From Flavihumibacter rivuli (GTDB lineage Bacteria; Bacteroidota; Bacteroidia; Chitinophagales; Chitinophagaceae): a DNA stretch of 64,000 bases. Location: the NCBI RefSeq assembly GCF_018595685.2, contig NZ_CP092334.1, positions 1,330,001 to 1,394,000 of the forward strand. The letters are read 5' to 3'. Of this stretch, positions 57,148 to 64,000 are shown in pieces. Position 1 is the first letter of the stretch. Each line of letters starts with the position of its first letter. Below the pieces are notes generated by a model. The model was given only the letters and a program-made list of their open reading frames with translations. It made no database searches and was not told the origin of the DNA. The position numbers and the translations under genes are program-made.

Positions 57148-57957
57148 ATGAATATTCGAAAGATATTTATGCTGGCAGTCCTTTGGCAATTCCCTTTTCT
57201 TGCCATACATGCCCAGCAATACAATTCAGACAGTTGGCTATCCAAGCCTCACGGTACCATAACCATCATCCCCACATTCGGCCAGCGAAGTTCCATGCTC
57301 ATGAATACCTATTCCCTTTTCCCCAAATGGGAATTCACCATGGCAGCCTATATGTATAATAATGATAATGATCCCAAAACGGACGATGGCTATTCCTTAT
57401 CCTTTTTTGGCAAATTCATGTTCTATGAGAACAAAGACAGGACGGGAGGGGCAGCCATAAAAGCAGGAACGGGCCTCTTTCCTGGTGTTCTGAAAGGGGA
57501 TAATGGGGGTAATGATGCGTTCAAGACCTATTGGATGAACATGCCCGTTACCCTACCGCTTTTCAAGAATAAGGTATCCTGGGATATCATGCCGGGAGCA
57601 AGCATGACAAAGGATTACGGGGATGAGGAAAAAACAGCTTTTTCATTTACTTATTCCACCCGTATTGCGTGGTATCCACTCAACCCCGAAACTTCCATAG
57701 TTGGGGAAGTGTTTGGTACCGTCGGCGAAACCAAGAGTATACCGGAATACAAGATTGGGTTGCGCTGGGAACCCAGCCAGTTTGCCGTTTTTGCCCTTAC
57801 CTACGGCCAGGAATTCAACGGTACCAACGGCGCGGGTTTTGAATTCGGGATAATGTTATTTACCCCTCCCTTCGCCTGCCTGGGCGGTTGCGGGGCCAAC
57901 AAGGGAAAAAACAAACTCTTCAAAAGAAAACCCAAACCAGCACCCCCTTCCCAATAA
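57148..57957 (+). CDS. Outer-membrane protein, possibly transporter
   Basis: 269 residues from the ATG at 57148 (six codons shorter than the longest frame). Signal peptide about 1-20 ending HAQQ. Beta-rich mature sequence with several aromatic strand ends (FTMAAYMYNN, YSLSFFGKFMFYE, RIAWYPLN, KIGLRWEPSQFAVFALTYG), and a cysteine pair near the end (CLGGCGANKG) followed by a basic tail KLFKRKPKPAPP. The tail is similar to that of the preceding barrel protein. Probably co-transcribed with it. Confidence 0.7.
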   Translation: MNIRKIFMLAVLWQFPFLAIHAQQYNSDSWLSKPHGTITIIPTFGQRSSMLMNTYSLFPKWEFTMAAYMYNNDNDPKTDDGYSLSFFGKFMFYENKDRTGGAAIKAGTGLFPGVLKGDNGGNDAFKTYWMNMPVTLPLFKNKVSWDIMPGASMTKDYGDEEKTAFSFTYSTRIAWYPLNPETSIVGEVFGTVGETKSIPEYKIGLRWEPSQFAVFALTYGQEFNGTNGAGFEFGIMLFTPPFACLGGCGANKGKNKLFKRKPKPAPPSQ

Positions 57958-58411
57958 TATTGGGCTAACTATTCCAGTAGGAAGATTAAACCAACTGATC
58001 TTCTCCATACAGGAACCCAAAGGCAGGAAGGCCCTTGAAATTAACGCAAACCAGGCCTTTAATAAAAATTTAGTCTACAAAACTTGTAGGTTTTGTAGGA
58101 ATTACTATCTTGCACTCAATTAGTCTATTTTTCTAATAGGTTTATAGACTTTTTCTTCGCCAAATCCTATTGAATGCCTACTTGCATAGCCATATAAGGA
58201 GGATCCCGGATCCATAAAAAACCAACGGAAAATAATAGCTGTGCACCAAATCAATCAGACCATGACCACTAAAAAGTATTGCCTTCTTCCCCAGGCCATT
58301 CTCGCCCGATGTTGTGAGGGCTAACCATATTCATCCATAAGCAAACAAATTTTCATGATTCCCTGAACGACCCCAACCGGGCACGTACAGGACCATTATG
58401 CCTATTCACCA
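57958..58411. other. Intergenic region upstream of the TonB receptor
   Basis: About 450 AT-rich bp without a gene. It contains a perfect inverted repeat (58075-58098) and a shorter one, AGTCTAT (58122-58128) and ATAGACT (58144-58150) followed by T residues, which may be a weak terminator of the preceding gene. Confidence 0.55.
58075..58098. promoter_or_regulatory. Perfect 9-6-9 inverted repeat, candidate operator
   Basis: CTACAAAAC, spacer TTGTAG, GTTTTGTAG. It lies about 310 bp upstream of the TonB-dependent receptor gene. The symmetry fits a dimeric regulator; no matching regulator gene is adjacent. Confidence 0.4.
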
Positions 58412-60958
58412 ATGAAAAAGATCATTCTACTCAGTACTTTCTTCAGTTTTTTGCTGCTCGACCTGGCGGCTCAATCCATCACCGGCTCCATCAAGGACGA
58501 GAAAGGTTCTCCGGTCGATGGCGCCACCATCAAAGTAAAAGAAACCGGAACCCATGCCATTGCCGATCTCAATGGAAAATTCACGATCAAAACCCCTTCC
58601 ACCCTGCCCTATTCCCTGCAGATCACCTCGGCAGGCTATGCAGCCAGCGAAGTGGAGATCAGCGCACTGAAGGACTCCATCCTGACCATTATCCTGCTCG
58701 ACAATAACCAACTGTCGGAAGTAGTGATCACCTCCAGGCGCCGTCTCGAAACTGCCCAGTCAGTACCCATCCCCATCTCTGTAGTGGGTGGCGCACAGGT
58801 AGAAGATGCAGGTGCATTCAATGTCAACCGCCTGAAAGAAATGGTACCAACTGTGCAATTGTATTCATCCAACCCCAGGAATACCACGTTGAACATCCGC
58901 GGCCTCGGTTCCACCTTTGGCCTGACCAATGATGGTATTGATCCCGGTGTAGGCTTTTATGTTGACGGTGTGTATTATGCCCGCGCCGCTGCAACTGCAC
59001 TGGATTTCATTGACGTTGACCAGGTGGAGATCCTCCGTGGCCCCCAAGGAACCCTTTTTGGCAAGAACACTACCGCCGGTGCTTTCAACATTACTTCAAG
59101 GGCCCCCAAATTCAAGTCTGGCGCCACTTTCGAGGTCAGCTACGGTAATTATGGATTTGTCCAGGCCAAGGCTTCGGTTACCGGCAAGATCGCCAAGAAA
59201 CTAGCCGGAAGGTTGTCCTTTTCCGGTACCCAAAGGAATGGCCTGCTTTACAATATCGCCACCCAGAAGCCTGTGAATGACCTCAACAATATAGGTGTAC
59301 GCGGTCAACTGCTCTATGCCCCAACAGAAAACCTCAAGATCACTTTCATCGGTGATATCACCGATCAAAAACCCGATGGCTATGCACAGGTGATCGCCGG
59401 GGTCGTGAAAACGGAAAGGCCTGGCTACCGCCAGTTCGACTCCATCATTGCAGACCTTGGTTACCAATTGCCCACCCGCAATGCTTTTGACCGAATCATC
59501 GACCATAACACCCCCTGGCGCTCAGGTAACCAGCTGGGAGGCGCATCCGTAAATGTGGATGCCAAGATTGGCAACGGAACCCTAACCTCCACCACAGCCT
59601 GGCGCTACTGGAACTGGGATCCCTCCAATGACCGCGATTTTACCGGCCTGTCTGTATTGCAATTGTCCCAGGCCACTTCCAAGCACCAGCAATGGACACA
59701 GGAGTTGCGTTATGCCGGTGATTTCTCTTCCCGGCTCAGCGGGGTGATCGGGGTCTTCCTGATCGGCCAGGACCTTAAGACCGATCCCTTCCATGTTGAA
59801 GAATCCGGTAATGCCCAATGGCGCTTCTCCCAAAGCACGAGGAGCGATCTTTGGAAAACACCCGGGCTCTTTGATGGCTATGGCATCCGGACCAATTCCC
59901 GATTGCAAACATTTGGCGCCGCCATTTTTGGCCAATTGGATTGGGCCATAACCGAAAAACTTCACCTTCTTCCCGGTCTCCGTTACAATTACGACAAGAA
60001 GGAGGTGGACTTTGAAAGAAAGACCTATGGTGGATTGGAAACCAATGATCCGGCCTTGCTGGCCTTGAAACGTTCTGTTTATACCGACCAGGCCTTCGCT
60101 GCCCAAGTAGACTCCAGCAATTTCTCCGGCCAGATTACGGTAGCTTACAAAGCCTCCGGTAAGATCAATGCCTTTGCCACTTATTCAATGAGCTATAAAC
60201 CTGTCGGCATCAACCTTGGTGGCTTACCAACCTCCGGTGGCAATCCCATGACAGAACTTGCGGTGATCAAACCGGAATTTGTGACCCATTATGAAGTCGG
60301 CATCAAAACCAATCCAACCAAGAACTCCACGCTGAATTTCGTTGCCCACCAAACCGATATCAAGGACTACCAGACCCAGGTGCAATCTCCCGAAGTTGGC
60401 GTAAACAGGGGTTACCTGGCCAATGCAGATAAGGTAAGGGTATGGGGCGTTGAACTGGATGGTAACATCAGGGTGAATGAGCGTTTATACTTCTACGGTA
60501 GTGTGGCCTATACCGATGGAAAATATGTTTCCTTCCCCAATGCCCCATTGCCACTGGAAGAAACAGGAAGGGCACAATCCTTTAAGGATGCCTCTTCCGG
60601 CGTTCTGCCCGGCATCTCCAAATGGGCCGGTTCCTATGGTGGTGAGATCCAGTCAGCCCTGAAGAAAGCCTTTGGCCAGCCCGGTCGTTACTTTTTTGCA
60701 GTGGATGGATTTGCCCGTTCTGGTTTCTCTTCCAGCCCCACGCCTTCCAAATTCCTGAACGTTGCCGGTTATGCCTTGCTGAATGCCAGGATCGGGTATC
60801 GTTCAAAAGAAGGGTTTTCGGTATTCTTCTGGGGAAGGAATATCCTGGACAAGGATTATTATGAACAACTCCTGCCCGCAGCAGGTAATGCCGGGCATTA
60901 TGCCGGTGTGTTGGGCGACCCCAAGACCTATGGTATCACCTTGAGGTATTCCTTATAA
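58412..60958 (+). CDS. TonB-dependent outer-membrane receptor
   Basis: 848 residues. Signal peptide about 1-20 (LAAQ). Residues 22-105 form a carboxypeptidase-regulatory-like domain (ITGSIKDEKGSPVDGATIKVKETG and on), then the plug with LNIRGLGSTFG and VEILRGPQGTLFGKNTTAGAFNI (given here as VEILRGPQGTLFGK and NTTAGAFNI), then a 22-strand-type barrel that ends in GITLRYSL. It is shorter than SusC proteins (about 1000), and no SusD gene follows. The plug and barrel resemble the receptors of sphingomonads and other proteobacteria more than SusC. Ligand unknown; sugar acids, siderophores or aromatic glycosides are possible. Confidence 0.9.
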   Translation: MKKIILLSTFFSFLLLDLAAQSITGSIKDEKGSPVDGATIKVKETGTHAIADLNGKFTIKTPSTLPYSLQITSAGYAASEVEISALKDSILTIILLDNNQLSEVVITSRRRLETAQSVPIPISVVGGAQVEDAGAFNVNRLKEMVPTVQLYSSNPRNTTLNIRGLGSTFGLTNDGIDPGVGFYVDGVYYARAAATALDFIDVDQVEILRGPQGTLFGKNTTAGAFNITSRAPKFKSGATFEVSYGNYGFVQAKASVTGKIAKKLAGRLSFSGTQRNGLLYNIATQKPVNDLNNIGVRGQLLYAPTENLKITFIGDITDQKPDGYAQVIAGVVKTERPGYRQFDSIIADLGYQLPTRNAFDRIIDHNTPWRSGNQLGGASVNVDAKIGNGTLTSTTAWRYWNWDPSNDRDFTGLSVLQLSQATSKHQQWTQELRYAGDFSSRLSGVIGVFLIGQDLKTDPFHVEESGNAQWRFSQSTRSDLWKTPGLFDGYGIRTNSRLQTFGAAIFGQLDWAITEKLHLLPGLRYNYDKKEVDFERKTYGGLETNDPALLALKRSVYTDQAFAAQVDSSNFSGQITVAYKASGKINAFATYSMSYKPVGINLGGLPTSGGNPMTELAVIKPEFVTHYEVGIKTNPTKNSTLNFVAHQTDIKDYQTQVQSPEVGVNRGYLANADKVRVWGVELDGNIRVNERLYFYGSVAYTDGKYVSFPNAPLPLEETGRAQSFKDASSGVLPGISKWAGSYGGEIQSALKKAFGQPGRYFFAVDGFARSGFSSSPTPSKFLNVAGYALLNARIGYRSKEGFSVFFWGRNILDKDYYEQLLPAAGNAGHYAGVLGDPKTYGITLRYSL

Positions 60959-60989
60959 GTTTTGTTTTGGCATAGCGTTGTATTTTAGG

Positions 60990-61024
60990 GGGCTGGTCAT
61001 GGAATGCATGTACCAGCCCTTTTT
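60990..61024 (+). terminator. Intrinsic terminator of the TonB receptor gene
   Basis: GGGCTGGT and ACCAGCCC form the outer stem, with an inner CATG/CATG pairing, and TTTTT follows. Confidence 0.85.
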
Positions 61025-61051
61025 CATCTGAATGAATGATCACTCCCATCC

Positions 61052-62353
61052 ATGAGTAGAAAAATCACCCTGCAGGAAGACCAATGGGCCGTACTGTTGG
61101 CCACCATCATTATTACCATTGTAGTAATTGCAGCAACACTGTTCGATACTACAGGGATCAAATTCCCCACCTTCAAATGGAAGGACCAGCAAGAACTGTT
61201 GGATAAGGTCCTTAGTCCCGGCAACCTGAAAGGCATAGCCATCGCCGGATTGGCATTGATGGCCTTATCAGCATTCGCCATTGTCCAGCAGGGAAAAAAC
61301 ATCTTCGTTGCGCTATCCGCCATCTTGTTGCTTTACTTACTGGCCATTCTTTCGCTTATCGCTGCAGGCAATGCGCTCATGAACCAGTTGGGCCTGGAAT
61401 ATGTATTGTTCGCCTTGTTCATTGGTATCATCCTCAATAACCTCTTTCGAATCCCGGATTGGTTCAGGCAGGCCATTCGATCGGAGTTGTACATTAAAAC
61501 CGGGCTGATCATCCTGGGCACCAGTGTGTTGTTCAGCGATATCATCAAAGCAGGTTTACCAGGGATCTTGCAGGCAGTATTGGTCGTTTCCGTTGTCTGG
61601 TTTGTTGCCCTCTGGCTATGCAGGAAGTATAAGGTGGATGATGAGTTCGGTATCATGATCGCGTCGGCAGTATCGATTTGCGGGGTATCAGCGGCCATCG
61701 TTGCGGCCGGTGCCATTCAGGGCGATAAGAAAAAACTTTCCTATGTAACTACCCTGGTACTATTATTAGCAATACCCATGTTGTTATTACAGCCCTGGAT
61801 CATCCGCTATTTCCAGATCCCTGAAATAGTGGGTGGCGCGTGGTTGGGAGGAACACTGGATACCACCGCTTCCGTTACAGCGGCTTCTGAATTAGTGGGT
61901 CCCCAGGCCGTTAAAGTAGGTGTCATCATCAAGTTCTCCCAAAATGTATTGATCGGAGTAGCAGGATTCCTGATCACCTCCTGGTGGGTATTGCGAAATA
62001 AGAATGGGCAGCCCGCCAATGATAGCACTATCCCGGCCTGGAAGACCATCCTGGAGCGCTTTCCCAAATTTGTAGTCGGATTCATCCTGGCCTCCCTCCT
62101 TTTCTCCTTCATCATTCCTGCTGGCACTACTAAACAAGTCAGTGGCCTACTGAATGGCATACGGACCCTATGGTTTGCATTGGCCTTTGTATCCATTGGC
62201 ATGGAGGCTAAATTCTCTGAACTGGTCAAGGTACAGGATGGCCGCCCTGCCATTGCTTTCAGTCTTGCACAGGTATTCAATATCATCTGGACCTTATTGA
62301 TCGCCTACTTATTGTTCAGCGGGATCTTATTCAGTATTCCCAATATCCAATAA
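61052..62353 (+). CDS. YeiH/UPF0324 family putative transporter
   Basis: 433 residues with about eleven membrane helices. GLEYVLFALFIGIILNNLFRIP near residue 113, ELYIKTGLIILGTSVLFSDI near 144, SAVSICGVSAAIVAAGAI near 205 and GAWLGGTLDTTASVTAA near 275 are the landmarks of UPF0324. Members have been proposed as sulfate or sulfonate exporters, without proof for this branch. The longer N-terminal part with two extra helices is a known variation. Separate from the receptor gene by a terminator. Confidence 0.88.
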   Translation: MSRKITLQEDQWAVLLATIIITIVVIAATLFDTTGIKFPTFKWKDQQELLDKVLSPGNLKGIAIAGLALMALSAFAIVQQGKNIFVALSAILLLYLLAILSLIAAGNALMNQLGLEYVLFALFIGIILNNLFRIPDWFRQAIRSELYIKTGLIILGTSVLFSDIIKAGLPGILQAVLVVSVVWFVALWLCRKYKVDDEFGIMIASAVSICGVSAAIVAAGAIQGDKKKLSYVTTLVLLLAIPMLLLQPWIIRYFQIPEIVGGAWLGGTLDTTASVTAASELVGPQAVKVGVIIKFSQNVLIGVAGFLITSWWVLRNKNGQPANDSTIPAWKTILERFPKFVVGFILASLLFSFIIPAGTTKQVSGLLNGIRTLWFALAFVSIGMEAKFSELVKVQDGRPAIAFSLAQVFNIIWTLLIAYLLFSGILFSIPNIQ

Positions 62354-62482
62354 ACCAGCACCTGTGGATGGTTGATCACAATCAGTCCAAATGGTGACCC
62401 AACTCTGCCAAAGGTTGAACAGACCCAAGTAAATTAGTAAGAAAGGGCAGCATAAGTTCCATGTTGCCAACCACAAACCTTA

Positions 62483-63463
62483 ATGGCAGTAGAAACGACC
62501 ATATGCATTGGCTTCACCGGTGATGTCATGATCGGCCGCGGGGTGGATGAAGCACTAAATGAGAACGGTGTCCTCTATGCGTGGGGCAATACGCTGCCCT
62601 TTTTAAAAAAAACGGACATCAATATCATCAACCTCGAAAACACCCTGACGAATAGCAACCACCAAGCCTTAAAGACCTTCAACTTCAAAGCAACACCCGA
62701 TAAGGTCAATACCCTTACTGCTGCGAACATCACCATTGCCAACCTGGCCAACAACCATATCCTCGATTACCATGAGGAAGGTTTGCTGGAAACCATTGCC
62801 ACCCTTGACAAAGCCGGCATAAAGCATGCAGGTGCAGGAAGGAATGCAGAAGAAGCAGCAAGGCCAGTGGTCATCCAAAGCAAAGGACTAACCATCGGCT
62901 TACTAGGCTTTACCGATAATGAACCTTCCTGGAAAGCAGGTCCGGACCGCTGCGGGGTGAACTATATTGATATTGATGATGAAGGAGACCGCAAAAATGC
63001 GACCATAGCGATCAGCCAATTAAATCAAGAAGTAGATATTGTGATCGTCAGTATTCATTGGGGACCGAACATGAATACGGAACCATCAGCAACTTTTGTA
63101 GACTTTGCCCACCAAATGGCAGATGCAGGCGCGGCTATCATCCATGGGCATAGTGCCCACAACTTTCAAGGAGTGGAAGTCTATCAGGAAAAACTGATCC
63201 TCTATGATACCGGTGATTTCGTGGATGATTACCGCGTAGATCCTTTCTTCCGGAACGACCATTCCTTTTTCTACCGGGTAATGGTGGACAAGTATGGACC
63301 AACCAGCTTGGAACTCATTCCGGTATTGATCACCCAATACCAGGTAAACCTCGCCCAAAAAGAAGCCAGACAATGGAGCATACAAAACATGAAAGCGCTA
63401 GCTGAAAAATGGGGCACGGCTATTTCGGATAATGGTGTACTGACCATCAGGAATGACAGGTAA
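62483..63463 (+). CDS. CapA family (poly-gamma-glutamate capsule type) metallophosphoesterase-like protein
   Basis: 326 residues without signal peptide. GFTGDVMIGRGVDEAL near residue 9, INLENTLTNS near 48, NLANNHILDYHEEGL near 86, VSIHWGPNMN near 190 and IIHGHSAHNFQGVEVY near 213 are the metal-binding motifs of the CapA fold. Family members take part in poly-gamma-glutamate capsule synthesis or are uncharacterised phosphoesterases; no other capsule genes are near. The lack of an export signal argues against a capsule role. Confidence 0.88.
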   Translation: MAVETTICIGFTGDVMIGRGVDEALNENGVLYAWGNTLPFLKKTDINIINLENTLTNSNHQALKTFNFKATPDKVNTLTAANITIANLANNHILDYHEEGLLETIATLDKAGIKHAGAGRNAEEAARPVVIQSKGLTIGLLGFTDNEPSWKAGPDRCGVNYIDIDDEGDRKNATIAISQLNQEVDIVIVSIHWGPNMNTEPSATFVDFAHQMADAGAAIIHGHSAHNFQGVEVYQEKLILYDTGDFVDDYRVDPFFRNDHSFFYRVMVDKYGPTSLELIPVLITQYQVNLAQKEARQWSIQNMKALAEKWGTAISDNGVLTIRNDR

Positions 63464-63757
63464 TATTACCCATTGGCTTACAATGCATTTATCAGCTCCA
63501 ATAACATCCCTGGCATTCCCTTTAGGATCAAATGAGCACAGCATTCCAGACAAAATACCAGGAATGATTTTTGTAAAAATACTTTTAGTCCATCAGCTTA
63601 AGTAGCTAACTTTATATTGAATAAATGGCCATAAGGTTAGGCAATAAACAGGCTTTTGCATAAATAACCTATCTAATTCCGTAACCTGTCATCACGAAAT
63701 AATAACTGAAAGGATTACTCAAATCCAATATCAAGTACCAGGTTAAATTATTGGGTT

Positions 63758-64000
63758 ATGAGAACAAGACACCTTACCGCAGTATTACTTTCTACTTCAT
63801 TTATTTTTATCGGCCTGGTAATTTCGGCCCAAAAGAGTAAAACACCTCCCTTAGACTCCACGCTGGAAGCCAACAGTGAAAAATGGAAAGTAAAAATGCA
63901 CAAAGGATTTGGCTTGGGAAAACCATCCTTCGGGCCTTACGTTACTCTCGATGTGGAAAAGACTGATTCCCCCGTATTTCGCAAGAGAACCAAAGAAGGC
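63758..64000 (+). CDS. Secreted protein, N-terminal part (cut by window end)
   Basis: 81 residues are visible. A signal peptide (about residues 1-24, ending VISAQ) is followed by KSKTPPLDSTLEANSEKWKV and a basic stretch KMHKGFGLGKPSFGPYVTLDVEK. The frame is open to the window edge. Function unknown. It lies about 290 bp downstream of the CapA-like gene; that gap contains no recognised feature. Confidence 0.65.
   Translation, partial: MRTRHLTAVLLSTSFIFIGLVISAQKSKTPPLDSTLEANSEKWKVKMHKGFGLGKPSFGPYVTLDVEKTDSPVFRKRTKEG

Overview
The window is a chromosomal segment of a Bacteroidota bacterium, most likely of the family Chitinophagaceae. The placement rests on a 285-residue primary sigma factor without region 1.1, the Bacteroidota form of PurM, a DUF4249 lipoprotein, a DUF3276 (PUR-type) protein, a three-subunit b558-type succinate dehydrogenase, TAnnTTTG-like -7 promoter boxes, A-rich leaders instead of strong Shine-Dalgarno sites, and many lipoproteins and outer-membrane barrels. 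No rRNA, tRNA, CRISPR array, phage or transposase gene was recognised.

Layout. 0-6 kb is housekeeping: trxB (cut by the window edge), an orphan DUF4249 lipoprotein, rpoD, purM, ribF and holA. 6-13.7 kb holds a membrane-anchored coiled-coil protein, a 1159-residue outer-membrane barrel protein whose upstream region carries a phased 11-bp tandem repeat, an ABC-F protein with a degenerate second ATPase domain, and a lipoprotein. 13.7-18 kb is the sdhCAB operon, interrupted between sdhA and sdhB by a four-helix-bundle gene enclosed in inverted octamer arrays. 18-29.5 kb contains a DUF3276 protein, an ABC exporter half, a sugar isomerase-like protein, a complete RND efflux operon headed by a small cysteine-containing secreted protein, and an esterase.

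29.5-45 kb is an accessory, stress-flavoured block: PolX without a PHP domain, a second-type FtsH, a PEBP protein, an alpha/beta hydrolase next to a phosphoribosyltransferase, a DUF892 ferritin-like protein, two small helical proteins, an RMD1/DUF155 membrane protein, a mono-cluster ferredoxin, KatG and others. Four copies of an 72-82 bp palindrome occur only in the 30.5-35.5 kb part of this block. 45-50.8 kb has two vanadium-haloperoxidase-type lipoproteins, an AraC regulator and a DUF4242 protein.

51.4-56.1 kb looks like an oxidative sugar-acid catabolic module (IlvD/EDD pentonate-type dehydratase, SDR, Gfo/Idh/MocA dehydrogenase, SMP-30 lactonase), followed by two barrel-like outer-membrane proteins, a TonB-dependent receptor without a SusD partner, a YeiH-type transporter, a CapA-like phosphoesterase and the start of a secreted protein cut by the window end.

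The strongest unexplained signals are non-coding: the 8-bp-period arrays (four copies, two of them forming the ends of a 591-bp cassette inside sdh), the long palindromes of the stress block, and the 11-bp repeat upstream of the giant barrel gene. The best candidate for an undescribed protein system is the 29.5-37.3 kb stress block, but its common function is inference only.
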